A stretch of 64,000 nt of DNA, taken from contig NC_066286.1 in the NCBI RefSeq assembly GCF_905404315.1, positions 12,407,501-12,471,500 on the forward strand, in the 5' to 3' direction. A program made the translations under genes and the position numbers. The stretch comes from Leptidea sinapis. Lineage: Eukaryota; Arthropoda; Insecta; Lepidoptera; Pieridae. Of this stretch, positions 35,901 to 47,389 are shown piece after piece. Within the stretch, counting starts at the first letter, position 1; each line of letters opens with the position of its first letter. The notes beneath the pieces were generated by a model. It did no database searches and was not told where the DNA came from. It was given only the letters and a program-made list of their open reading frames with translations.

Positions 35901-37407
35901 TCTTACCACCTATGTCGCTTCACGTCTCTCGTTGAATGAAATTCTGATCTTGCCTATTTCAATCTATTATTATTATTGTTTAACTTGATCAACTTATACA
36001 TATATCGCATATGATTTGTAATGTCCGAAGAGGCGATGTCGCTTAATATTATAATGCAATCGGAACAATCAAAATCGATTCAACAAGTTTTGAACTAAAG
36101 TCACGTGATGTGAAGACGCTTTACACGAACAGACATTAGTTTTAATTTCTTGTGTTCATAAAACAAAGATCTCGAAATTAAGTTCTTAAGTACTATATTT
36201 CCCCTTTTTATCCGTCTGTATCATTTATAAAATATTTATCACACATGCAATGATTCAGACCCACTTTCCACCATTTTGGCTTATAATATTGAATGGATTT
36301 TAATAGAACTGTTTGAACGAATGTTTATCCGAATTCGTTTTTATTTGTAGGTTGAGCGCCTCATGATGGTCAACTAAATTTGAACTATGTGAACATTTTG
36401 TAAACAGAATAAAGTCAACAGATATCATTTTAGCCATAGTAAAGGATGTAACAATAATAATGTAGTTACGAACTGCAGCAATTAAGTTGTTAATCGAAAT
36501 TACAATTAACAACTTCCTCCACACTGTGTGTGATAGCAGACCGAGCTAATTTATAATACGTGAATAATTAAACATGAACCACCCGGCCAAGAAGCCACGG
36601 TGACAAACCTTCCTAATTAAAAATCAGTAGATATTCCGCCACAGATAAACAAATATAGCGACGCTGTTCAACTTGTTGGTCTTATATTCAATATCTTAAA
36701 GTTTACGAATCCGGCCGTTGGCGGCGCGAAACAGAAAATAATCACTACCGATTCCCGAGTATGACAGAAATTCGCACCGACACGCACGCCCAACCGGCCC
36801 CTTTATATGACAGCAAATAAATAACCGCGCGCAGAACCAAAACGACGTAACACCAAACAGACAAACATCAACATAGACTGTATATCACAGATGGCAAAGC
36901 CTTTTGTTAATGTTTACGGTCAACCAACAGTTTTATATGCAATTTTAATCCTTATGTATATATCGTTAAAGCTTAAATCAGAAAGCTGAACGGAGTTAAT
37001 AGGATGTAATTTATCCGACTAAGTCGCAGTGTTGGCGCATCGGTCGCGGCGAGACGGAGAGAAGTAGCATTGAGCCGTGCGAATGAAGAAGACGAATATG
37101 TTTTAGCGATTACGCGAAGTACCTATTCATTAGTCTGGTTGCAGTTCGGCTCCGTATTGTGAGGCACCGTCACCGCTGCGGAAGGTCTTAAGCGACAATC
37201 CTCATTAAGTTTCAGGAGTTGTGAACGTTCGCGTCTTTCGGTAAATGGCTTTCAGCTTGCCGCGCTGTTTCCCAATGTCGTACCCTCAATTCAGCGATAC
37301 TTATTCGTAATTACTGCAATAATATTACAATGCTTACTTGCCACTGAGTTTAAAGTTTTAGTAGAGGCGATGTCGCTTGTATAATGCTTCATATTAATAA
37401 TTAATAA
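32961..37407. other. No gene identified; GC-richer patch at 36.7-37.3 kb
   Basis: Long stretch without recognised transposon. At 36700-37300 GC content rises and CpG dinucleotides are frequent (for example GGCCGTTGGCGGCGCG and GGTCGCGGCGAGACGG), which in an insect genome could mark a promoter, an untranslated exon or a conserved non-coding element. An acceptor-like site at 33620 and a donor-like site near 34524 on the minus strand have no convincing exon. Confidence 0.35.
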
Positions 37408-37575
37408 CGTACTAACATGGCTTTACTCACGGTTTATCGAACCCACTAGTTTATTGTGGGTATCGCAGTATGAGACTGGACGTTATCGCGAATCCATTTC
37501 ACTCACCCTGATGAAGGACCTCCGAATGGCCCGAAACTATTGAAACTGAAAAAGCTGTGAGTAAAGGCGTGTTAA
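37408..37575. repeat. Short inverted-repeat element of about 168 bp
   Basis: The ends TAACATGGCTTTACTCACGG (about 37414) and, on the opposite strand, TAACACGCCTTTACTCACAG (about 37572) match at most positions. Internal phrases GTTTATCGAACCCACTAG and GACCTCCGAATGGCCCGAAA are familiar from lepidopteran interspersed repeats. No coding capacity; MITE-like. Confidence 0.5.
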
Positions 37576-38819
37576 TAAAGTTATAGTGTGTCACGACACT
37601 TAATAATTTAATCACTTTGTCTATTTGACAGGTTTATCGACATTTTTTTTTTCCAGCGCTTACCTTAATTTGCTGTTTCGCTAATTTATTGAAAGGGAAT
37701 GTGGAATTGACCACGTACCATGTTGATAACGCTTGACTTGCACTAAAAGATAATTCGACGTAATTGCTGTAACTTGGTTAAGTGCTTGACTTGACGATTG
37801 TGTGATTATTATGTTCGTACACATTATAAATTGAAAGCTTTTGAAGTACGAGAACAGTTTAGAGGAAAATAGGGTCAGCAATGAGGATTGAAAATAATCT
37901 AAAAAGAGCATAACTACATACTGACAATTACAGGCCTACCGATACCTCGTGTGCTAATAATTACAAAACATCGGATCTCATTCTGATACCCGTTTAATTG
38001 TAATCTACTTTTTATTTGTCAAATCGAAATGTGACCTTTGCTATTCGATCGAAAATTTTGTTCACAATTTAGTCATGTAAATTTTTTTACGGTAACTCTA
38101 ATTAAACTAAAAACAAAACACAACCATACGTAGAAAGTTATTTTGTGCATCACCAACATAATAACTTGCAGGTAGCAAACTTTTGTAACCTTGGTTTAAA
38201 TTATCTTAATTCTAAATGTAGTTAAATTAATTAATCTATCTTTACACTAAGTTTTCTTTTTCCATAAAAACCATAGAAACATTTCAACCTACGAAACAAA
38301 CACTAATAATATTATTATGGTGTAGCTTTCGAACAAAACAATCGATACAAGTTATTCACAGAGACGCATTAGTCACAGGAGGCGACCCGGCAGCCGTCGA
38401 TGAATGACCCATATACACAACGTGCACTTGAAACGTTAACTATTGAGGGCATATTTAATTAAAACGATTAATAACCCCTCGCCTCGTATCGGCTGCCGGC
38501 GTGGCTTCACATATTACTGCCACGACAACAACTCATATTGCTTACATAACAGACAATAACGTGTCCTATGGTTAAGTGGTAAAGTATCAAACAACCGTAA
38601 GTTCAATCCTCGCTGGTAAATTTGAAAGTTTTCCTCTCCTGGGTGTACGTATTCCTATCGATTCATTTCGTTTGGAAGGAATGTTTAATAAGTAAACTCC
38701 CTCGGGGTAACGGCCCACTGTTTTGTAATGAAATAACATTCTTTAATGCAATAGCTGAATTGCCTATGTAAGAAACATACGATTTATGCACATGCAAACA
38801 TGGATTGAGAGTAAGCCAT
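37576..38819. other. No gene seen; degenerate tRNA-like sequence
   Basis: At about 38565-38620 a TATGGTTAAGTGGTAAAG stretch (A-box-like) is followed by AGTTCAATCC (B-box-like), but the spacing is too short for a tRNA; it may be a decayed SINE head. Nothing else recognised. Confidence 0.4.
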
Positions 38820-39420
38820 AGATTTACAATATACTAGCGTATAGACAAACACAGCGTGCGAGAGAGAAGAACATCTCCAGCGGAGATGCAGCAAGATAGA
38901 AAAGAAAAACCAATATACTGTTGCTATCACCGATTTCTATTGACTAGTAATGGTAAACAGTCGGACACGCTTGGAATTAGCTCCTTAGGGCAATGACGTT
39001 CTATACAAATGGACATATCATTCGTAGTCTGATAGCGGAACGGCAAAAATGTGCTTAAAGACAATGTAAGCACACTTTTCTCCTTAGTATCAACTGTCAA
39101 CTGTGTGACAGACTGACAAATGAAAACATTTTTGGCAACCCTCTTTTTCGTCTGGGTTTAAAAAAACCTTACTGGTACTGCACTGATATCACTGTCAATG
39201 ACCAATAATATTTTAAATAACCGGAGTAAACGTCATTTGTGGCCTGTGCCATATTTCGGCTATTATTTTGTATGACGTGTATTGTCTAATTGTATAGAAC
39301 GTTATTGCCTCAGGGTATATTGAATATTAAAGCAAGCTAAATTGTTTTTTTTTTAATTTACAAATCAAAATTGGTCACGCATTACCGGTCTGCCAGGACG
39401 TCTATAATCTAAGTATATTA
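38820..39420. mobile_element. MITE-like element M1, split by an insertion
   Basis: The left part (38820-38988) matches the M1 copy at 50.1 kb: AGATTTACAATATACTAGCG, GAACATCTCCAGCGGAGATG, GTAAACAGTCGGACACGCTT, AGCTCCTTAG. The right part (39310-39420) also matches: GAATATTAAA, ACAAATCAAAATTGGTCACG, then CCAGGACGTCTATAATCTAAG. Between them lies the 321-bp element M2, absent from the 50.1-kb copy. M1 ends carry AGAYTTASAATATAT-like inverted repeats, best seen in the 50.1-kb copy. Confidence 0.65.
38989..39309. mobile_element. MITE-like element M2 inserted in M1
   Basis: The termini GGCAATGACGTTCTATACAA (38989) and, on the other strand, GGCAATAACGTTCTATACAA (ending 39309) differ at one of 20 positions. 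The flanks TTAG and TCAG could be a diverged 4-bp target duplication. No open frame; class unassigned. Confidence 0.7.
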
Positions 39421-39444
39421 TATATAATATATATGATAAAAAAC

Positions 39445-39757
39445 TTTTTTTTAATGACAAAAAGGGGCGAGACAAATTTCAGGTGATGGTAATTGATACG
39501 CCCTGCCCATTACAATGCTGCCCAGGATTCTTGAAAAACCCAAAAATTCTGAGCGGCACTACAATTATTGCGCTGATCTCCTTGAGACAAAAGATGTTAA
39601 GTCTCATTTGCCCAGTACTTTCACTAGCTACGGCGTCCTTCAGACCGAAACACAATTATAGTGCTTACACAATATTACTGCTTTACGGCAGAAATAGGCG
39701 CCGTTGTGGTACCCATAATCTAGGCGGCATTTTGTGCAAAGGAGCCTCCCACTGGTA
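39445..39757 (+). repeat. R3 high-copy interspersed repeat, copy 1
   Basis: Aligned block by block with 59472-59788: GATGGTAATTGATACGCCCT, ATTCTGAGCGGCACTACAAT, GATGTTAAGTCTCATTTG, ACTAGCTACGGCG, CTTCAGACCGAAACAC, GGCAGAAATAGGCGC, GTGCAAAGGAGCCTCCCACT. I recall this as a very common lepidopteran repeat. Any open frame over it is incidental. Confidence 0.75.
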
Positions 39758-41844
39758 AAACTGAGTCAAGTTCAGTTGGAGCTAATATTTTAATTCGGAA
39801 CCCGAGATAACTTCAATGTGTAAAGACACATTACGTAACGCAAAAATCATAAAGCTGTTAAATGTACACAACAACGCAAAACTGACAACATTATTGATGT
39901 TGTTTTCAAATGTTTATGACGACAATTGTATAATTCCACGAAGTTGCAAAAATACTTATTGTAAACAAAACAGTTGTCGAGTTTGTGTAGACTTATGACG
40001 GGGAATCCGGAAATATAACTCAATTGAATAGCAGACCTTTTGTTGTGCGCACGCACTTAGTAATAGGTAATACAACATAGACAAGTATATAATATATTAT
40101 AGTAATACCGAAGTTATCAGTCGATAGGAAGTGTTAAGACATATACAGGAAACACGAAGAAAAAGAACTACACAGTAACTTTTTCGTTACAAGCAATATA
40201 TCAATGGACCAGGTCAATAATGACTCATATGATACAAACTCGAAAAATTTGAGTTTAAGTAAGAAGAGATGATACTCGTTCACTCTTCTAAACCCATAAT
40301 TAAAATTTCACCATTGCACTAAATATAAATATAATGTTCGTATTTACTTGCGTAAAATAACTAAATAAAAAGTAAACTAATAATAAAATAAAACCTCAAG
40401 AGTGTGTACATTGTATAATGTACTGTAACTAAAATACATAAAAATAACCTACCTTCATTTCAGAAGTTTCTCTACAACATTAATGTTTTAGTGCCAGGTG
40501 TTATATAAATTGTAGTCGTTTTGATTTTCAACTTCACTTTGCCAAATTATCCAAAGTTACTATACTATGTGTAATCTATAATATTGAAGGAAAATGAGTC
40601 CCGGAAAATCAAAAATTCCATCATCAGATAATTTTTAAAAGTTACTTATTTGTGAGCATACCCATTTAAATTAAATTTTATATCAAATCTTAATAAACGG
40701 CGAACATATAAGGCGAACCTAATTATAATACTACTTTTTGAAAGATGTAGATAAAGGTAGTATGGAAACATGTGAATAATCATCGATAGCAAGTTAACTT
40801 GACCAGCTGACAAAGAAAATGATTGAAGAATCGATGGAAAATATTATAGTGAATAGTCTGTGACCAATGCGCTATAGGTACGGCAGGCTACGGACACTTT
40901 GTTTAAGTTTTAATAATTCCGTGGTTATATATAAAGCAAACAATAGAAACATAGATCTGGGTTAATTGATTCAGTTGAATGGACATTGCGATCAGCGGTC
41001 GTGGACTCAACTTGGTCTTATCGTGCTCCATTTGTGAGCAAAATATGTTTGTTTATGTTTATGATGAGTGTGTATGTTCTTATTTAGTAGGTAATGTATA
41101 TATAGTACTTGTATTGTTTTAAATTATGTAGGTACCTACATATATACATTATAATATTTTATTTCATGGGAGCTTTTCTTATGACACAATATGTTATATA
41201 TATAATATGAAAGTATATAGTACGAACAAATTTGGCTGAACCGGGGCTCAGTGGTGATAGTCAACGGTTCAACTTATTGCTATAGGTACTGACTTTTTAA
41301 CGGTTACTCTCATTCTGGGCGCGTTGGTATCGTTTATACATAGACTGGTTTTCTAAAGGTCTCACAAATGAAGGAAATTTTATCCTCAAACTCATATCCA
41401 TGAAGATCGGGCGCAACAGGGTGGTTTATTAGTCTTTAAGAAAATTTAAACTTCTAATAAATTAAAAAAAAATTGTAAGGGAAATGCGGACACAGCGGTC
41501 GGAACTGTTTCCAATGGAGATACGACGTAACATTAGACAGGACCACCCTGACGCTTTAGTAATAACTAACGATATCGCGCTGTCGCCTTGTATGTACTTT
41601 GATTCAAGTACAGACATATTGGCTTCCAGCTTTTCATTTTCATAAACATCGTTATTCATTATATGAACAACACAGATTTAATTTTAATGACAAGTTGAAT
41701 GATTTAATGACAAACATTTTCATGTTATACCTAATTGTGTTATAAATATCCGATATTTTCTTGTGAATTGTGAAAAAATTAAATACGTAATGCTATTTGA
41801 AAGCATATTACTGTAAAAGTAGTTTGATGCGGTAAGATACTTAG
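39758..41844. other. No gene seen
   Basis: AT-rich spacer. Short frames at 39816-40056 and 41462-41659 have no recognisable motifs. Confidence 0.5.
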
Positions 41845-43203
41845 ATAGGTTTACGGTTCATTACACCAAACACAGCGGAGGTACAAACCAACGTACTTAT
41901 AAATGACCAGAGATTGGAACTTGTGGACACTACGGTCTTCTTGGGTATCACGTTAGATAAAAAGCTTCAGTAGGGTCCACATATTACCCATCTAGCAGAT
42001 AGACTCAGCTCTGCGGCATATGCAGTTACAAAGATTAGAGAGTACACGAATGTTGCGACCGCTAGATTAGTGTACTTTAGTTATTTTCACAGCATCATGA
42101 CGTACGTAAGATACATAATAGCTACGTACGATACGTACATAAGATACATAATAGCTTTAAGGGTAAATGTATACACTTCTACAATAAAGTCCCAGCCACT
42201 GTTCAGGCATTGTCTATAAATAAATTTAAATGTTTTATAAAAAAATGGCTCTGTCGTAAATCCTATTACTCCACTGCTGAATATCTAAATGATCGGACAG
42301 CCTGGGACTAGATTGTGATTATTTTATAGCAACTGTACAATATTGTATATTTTTATTGAAAAGAGCGCAAAAAAAAAGAATGCTGGGAGAGTTTCTTGCG
42401 CCGCTTCTTCTCTCTCAGAGCGCCATTTGTTTCCGAAGCGGTAGTAGTATCTAGTAGTATAAGAAATGACATCAAAAAGAATTCTAAAGGAATCAATTTT
42501 GAGAAAATAAATGCCTTTTATGCCTTTTTATGCCTTTTACGGTATATTACTATGGGGTCATGCTGCTGACATTGATATAGTGTTTGCACTGCAAAAGAGA
42601 GCTGTTCGTGCTATTATATCAGCTTGGTTATAGACAGTCTCTCAAAGAAAAATTTAAAGAAATAAATATTATGACTGTTTATTGTCAGTACATTTATGAA
42701 AATTTAATATATGTTCACAAAAATCGTCACCTTTTTGCTCTTAATAGTGATTTTCATTATTATAACACTAGAAATAAGGGATTGCTTGTAACTAATTCTA
42801 GTAGGCTTCATAAGATACATAATAGCTTTAAGGGTAAATGTATACACTTCTACAATAAAGTCCCAGCCACTGTTCAGGCATTATCTATAAATAAATTTAA
42901 ATGTTTTATAAAGAAATGGCTCTGTCGTAAATCCTATTACTCCACTGCTGAATATCTAAATGATCGGACAGCCTGGGACTAGATTGTGATTATTTTATAG
43001 CGACTGTACAATATTGTATATTTTTATTGAAAAGAGCGCAGAAAAAAGAATGCTGGGAGAGTTTCTTGCGCCGCTTCTTCTCTCTCAGAGCGCCATTTGT
43101 TTCCGAAGCGGTAGTAGTATCTAGTAGTATAAGAAATGACATCAAAAAGAATTCTAAAGGAATCAATTTTGAGAAAATAAATGCCTTTTATGCCTTTTTA
43201 TGC
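41845..43203 (+). mobile_element. Element B: 5'-truncated non-LTR retrotransposon carrying a nested copy
   Basis: The outer copy begins inside the RT C-terminal region (NDQRLELVDTTVFLGITLDK, RLSSAAYAVTKIREYTNVAT, RLVYFSYFHSIMTY) up to about 42103. It is interrupted there by 42105-42537 and resumes at about 42538 with GILLWGHAADID-type sequence. It then runs YQLGYRQSLKEKFKEINIMT, NSSRLHKIHNSFKGKCIHFY and YYSTAEYLNDRTAWD to a stop at 42980-42982. The 3' UTR contains CTGGGAGAGTTTCTTGCGCC and the tail is repeated TGCCTTTT. It is related to element A in the C-terminal protein region but has a different tail. One stop replaces the Trp in LQWGPH. Confidence 0.85.
42105..42537 (+). mobile_element. 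Element B copy inserted within element B
   Basis: A second 5'-truncated copy in the same orientation. It starts around GTAAGATACATAATAGCT, preceded by a scrambled ACGTACG-rich junction in which AAGATACATAATAGCT occurs twice, and ends with the TGCCTTTT tail at about 42537. Its main part, 42147-42534, is nearly identical to 42813-43203 of the outer copy. The outer reading frame is continuous if this block is removed. Confidence 0.85.
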
Positions 43204-43815
43204 CTACTTCGAACACACAAGTCTTAAAAAGATACTTCTATCACAAATATTATCTGTTGCCTCAAACAAAACAGCCGGTCGATGTAATATTTCATTGAGA
43301 TAAAGCGAGGGTGCAGGCCGTGTGACATTGTATATGTTTACTCCTAGACATATTTTTAGAACAAGGCTAATGAACTGAACGATAGAAAGGTAAACAGAAC
43401 TCACGGATTTGAGGCTCTTTATATTTTTAATCATTGATTATGTGGAAAGATTCGACTGCCTGTTATTGAATCGAAAATCGATAAACAGCTCTACTGTTAG
43501 TTGCGATTCTGGTGTAGATATTATAAATTCGTATCTTCGCAAGAAAGAAAAAAATTCTTTCTAATATTTATATGCAGTGGTAGAGTTACAAATCTTCCGA
43601 GAAAAAACTTTTTTTTTTACAAAAAGCTAAATATTTTGTACTATGTACATTGTGAAATTGATACCAATTCTGTATGTAATCATAAAAATAAGACTACGTA
43701 ACGTACGTAAGTACTTGAGTGTTTATTCCGAGACTTCATTCACCTTTACAATAGGTAAAAAATTAACACTACAATCTGCTGATATTACAAGCAGATATTA
43801 TGTTATTTTATTTAA
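43204..43815. other. Spacer between inverted element B copies
   Basis: About 610 bp of AT-rich sequence with no recognised feature; it would form the loop if the flanking B copies paired as RNA. Confidence 0.6.
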
Positions 43816-44545
43816 AAGGCATAAAAAGGCATTTATTTTCTCAAAATTGATTCCTTTAGAATTCTTTTTGATGTCATTTCTGATAACTACTTGATACTAC
43901 TAATGGCGCTCTGAGAGAAAGGAAGCGGCGCAAGAAACCCTCCCAGCATTTTTTTTGCGCTCTTTTCAATAAAAATATACAATATTGTACAGTCATTTCT
44001 ATCGCTATAAAATAATCACAATCTAGTCCCAGGCTGTCCGATCATTTAGATAATCAGCAGTGGAGTAATAGGATTTACGACAGAGCCATTTTTTTATAAA
44101 ACATTTAAATTTATTTATAGATAATGCCTGAACAGTGGCTGGGACTTTATTATAGAATTGTATACTTATACCCTTAAAGCTATTATGTATCTTAAGAAGC
44201 CTACTAGAATTAGTTACAAGCAATCCCTTATTTCTAGTGTTATAATAATCAGAATCACTATTAAGAGCAAAAAGGTGACGATTTTTGTGAACGTATATTA
44301 AATTTTAATAGATGTTCTGACAATGAACAGTCATAATATTGATTTCTTTAAATTTTTCTTTGAGAGACTGTCTATAACCAAGCTGATATAATAGCACGAA
44401 CAGCTCTCTTTTGCAGAGCAAACATATATCAATGTCAGCAGCTTGGCCCCATAGTAATATACCGTACGTCATGATGCTGTGAAAATTACTGAAGTACACT
44501 AATCTAGCGCTCGCAACATTCGTGTACTCTCTAATCTTTCTAACT
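43816..44545 (-). mobile_element. Element B, inverted 5'-truncated copy
   Basis: On the minus strand: KIREYTNVASARLVYFSNFH, SIMTYGILLWGQAADID, a frameshift, YQLGYRQSLKEKFKEINIMT, a break near IY, SSRLLKIHNSFKGISIQFYN and YYSTADYLNDRTAWD, then the B 3' UTR and the TGCCTTTT tail at its left end. This copy shows the uninterrupted MTYGILLWG junction, proving where the nested insertion in the plus-strand copy lies. Confidence 0.85.
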
Positions 44546-47166
44546 GCAATTGTAAAGTTCATTTAGGATTACGTGAATTTTCTTTCAGTGAGTTACTAGC
44601 GAAGTATTGGGACGGGTCACTAGTTAATTTACAATAAAATATTAAAAAGCGTGTCGAGCACGACTATTGCTAGAATAATCTTCTCTCGTATTTCTACTAC
44701 GTTTTGATGATACGATGGAGTTTTAAAAACAAAGCGAAACAATTTCTTAAGAAACCAAAAGCAGAGCACGGCAAGTAGTGAGTAATTCTGGAAACTAGAA
44801 CGATTCTCGGAAAGGTTAGATTAGCTCGCTCATTTATGATTCCTATGTGCCCACACAACCTTCACTATGCAAACGCAACTGGGAGGCTTCTAGCTAACGT
44901 CAACTGTGCACAACGCCAATCTTACGACTTACAAATGAATCTATTAAAACTCTGTTGATCCGATCGCTGTGAAACTTCACAGATGTTATTCACAGTCTGG
45001 GCAAATCTGGATATTGCCTTAACTGTTTTTCAAAATCGGTCTAGCTGTTTTGGATGTAAGAACTATATTTTTTTAAGTAATACATCACCAAACCCTTTAT
45101 AGAAGTTATCTGATGCCTTCAGGTTATGAAACAATCTAAATAAGCCAAAAGAAAACATAATAATATGTGTAGTACGTCAGGCGTCCTTATAAAATATTCG
45201 CGAGTTATATTTCGAATAGGTAATTGATAACTGATACAGTTTAAATTAAATATACATTTATTTGCATTTTTTTAATGCGATTAAGCACCTTATGATTACT
45301 AGCGGCGTTGCGTCGGTGTATTGAGTTGGCTTCCTATTACTAGGTTACTAGACTCACTTTCGTGAGTTGACTCCAAAAAGTCCGTTTTGATCAGTGAAGC
45401 TATAAAATGGTATAATAAAATACTATTGTAATAATTACATATTAAAAATAAAATACTTAAATTATCTTTTTATATTTCAGCATGGGTAATAAGCTTACGA
45501 ATTCGCAAATACGTACTTTTTAAGTAAATGAAACCAACTTACTCAGTGTTAATAAATGTATGGGAGGTCCAATTCTTAACAATAATAATCCAGTCATTAG
45601 ATCTGCAGATAATGAAGTGAACCGGCCAAAGCTGGACCAAGCTGGATTGAACCCGTTTGCGGCGGATTATGTTACCTTCTGTTGCCACGCAAATGAGAGG
45701 GCTACGCCAAAATATGAGAGGGTTAATTATTTTAATATTTCTATGTATTATTTGATATTTCTTACAGACAAATGTAGATTTTTACGGTCTCTTAGTATTA
45801 ATTTTCGGTGTCCAACAATAATAATCAATAGTGTTATTAATCACTCTGTACTGTGAGTAGATCATTTAAAAAAAAACTACGTTTAAAAAAACCGACTTAA
45901 CAAACTGAAAAGTATCAAATAACTAAAAATTTTATTTAATACAACTTTTATGCAAACCTTTACCTTTAATATTAATAAAATACTATTATTTATATGTGCT
46001 GTCTATTGATAGCTTTTAAGTCAGTGCCACTCGTGCCCGCGCCGGCATGCTAATAAGGTTGGTAGTTTTTAGTAAAGCGCGCCCTATTGCTTTTTAGATT
46101 TTATATTTATTTCATATTAGATTTATAACACCAAAATCAGAGGACTTAATAATAAACATCCCTTAATTATGAATTGAATATAATTGAAAAAAGGAGTTCC
46201 CGGTGTTTAGAAACGAGCCTTTTGTACAGTTAGCATATTTTCATCTGTAGGTATATAAAATTGAAGAATATCAAAAGAAAAGCATTTAAGTAAGAGTTAA
46301 TGAATACTTATACATATTAATGTTTACATTAACGATATTATTTGCCTTCATATTATACCATAACGTTCTCAAATAATTCATAATACATACATAATCATTT
46401 AAAATATTACTCTGTCTGTCAGTTTGTTTCGGCTTATATCCGAAACAGCTTTCATTATCTTTTCCTATATTATAAAAAATAAATATAAGTACATATTTAT
46501 AGCTCAAGTTAAAGAAGTAAATTTCCCTATTTTTATTTAAGTATAGTATCAAAACAAAAAGTTTATGAACTTTTGAAAAGCGGTCGCTCTTTAGTAGGAT
46601 AATTATTGAATACACAATAATAATATGTGTTTATATAGCCACCATTAAATCAGTTGACGATCCTTTGTGATCGCTAATTAGAAAAGCATCGGACAGTAAA
46701 TCACACGGCGCTCATTAATAAACCATAACTCGGCAGTGGCTCGAACACGGTACTTCAATTGGCTTAATTAATGGACGTATTAACATTTACGTACTACCGC
46801 CAGCAGCGACGCCTAGCGGACCGGATAGTGATACAGGTGCTCATCAAATTAACTGATTTGAACTTCGATTGATGACTTCTGAAAATATATAAGGAACGTA
46901 CAATTACAATACAATACCACCTTCATTATTTTTCTACTCCTCTACTTTTATCTGTCATATAAACAGTCCCAATCAGTAATGTAGGTACATACCGTATTGA
47001 GTCTTTGAAAAAGTCTATACTCTATGGCCTAAAAACGCATTGATTACAGTACTAGGTATAATGTCACCAATAAGTAGATGTTGTGGTGTCATAGACAACT
47101 TAATCTAGGTTAGGTTAGGTAGGTTCATAGAAATATTAGATAATATGTAATACTATACATACATAA
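44546..47166. other. No gene identified
   Basis: A good acceptor-like sequence (TTATATTTCAG ending at 45480) is followed by ATGGGTAATAAG, but this frame stops after 13 codons. A 98-codon frame at 45560-45856 (begins MGGPILNNNNPVIRSADNEV) is unrecognised. A repeat-like phrase lies at 44935-45055 (GATCCGATCGCTGTGAAACT). A minus-strand AT-rich frame at 46286-46615 is probably chance. Confidence 0.35.
47105..47124 (+). repeat. Short telomere-like TTAGG run
   Basis: CTAGGTTAGGTTAGGTAGG: two perfect and two partial units of the arthropod telomere repeat TTAGG. Too short to indicate a telomere; probably chance or a repair scar. Confidence 0.6.
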
Positions 47167-47389
47167 TCTATACGTATATTATAAAGAGGAAAGATATGAT
47201 TATTTGTTTGTTTGCATTGAATAGACTCCGCAACTACTGAACCGATTTGAATAATTCTTTCACTGTTGGGAAGCTACATTATCCCCGAGTGTTATAGGCT
47301 ATATTACATTTTCAAAAAATTAGGGATCTCTACTAAAAGTCCAGTAATGTAACCCAAGGTGTAAAAATATGTCGCGGGGTATCAGCTAG
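47167..47389 (+). mobile_element. Short non-autonomous Helitron-like element
   Basis: Begins TCTATACGTATATTATAAAG after an A and ends ATCAGCTAG before a T, matching the TC...CTAG ends and A/T target site of Helitrons. Internal phrases CTACTGAACCGATTTGAA and GGGAAGCTACATTATCCCCG are familiar from lepidopteran repeats of this type. I see no clear 3' hairpin. 223 bp, non-coding. Confidence 0.65.

Noticed and set aside
38565..38620. tRNA-like A-box and B-box
   Set aside because: Spacing is too short for an anticodon arm and no cloverleaf forms.
41160..41225. Dense TATATA palindromes
   Set aside because: Simple AT-rich sequence gives such palindromes by chance.
45481..45522. Possible first coding exon MGNKLTNSQIRTF after a good acceptor
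   Set aside because: The frame stops after 13 codons before any usable donor.
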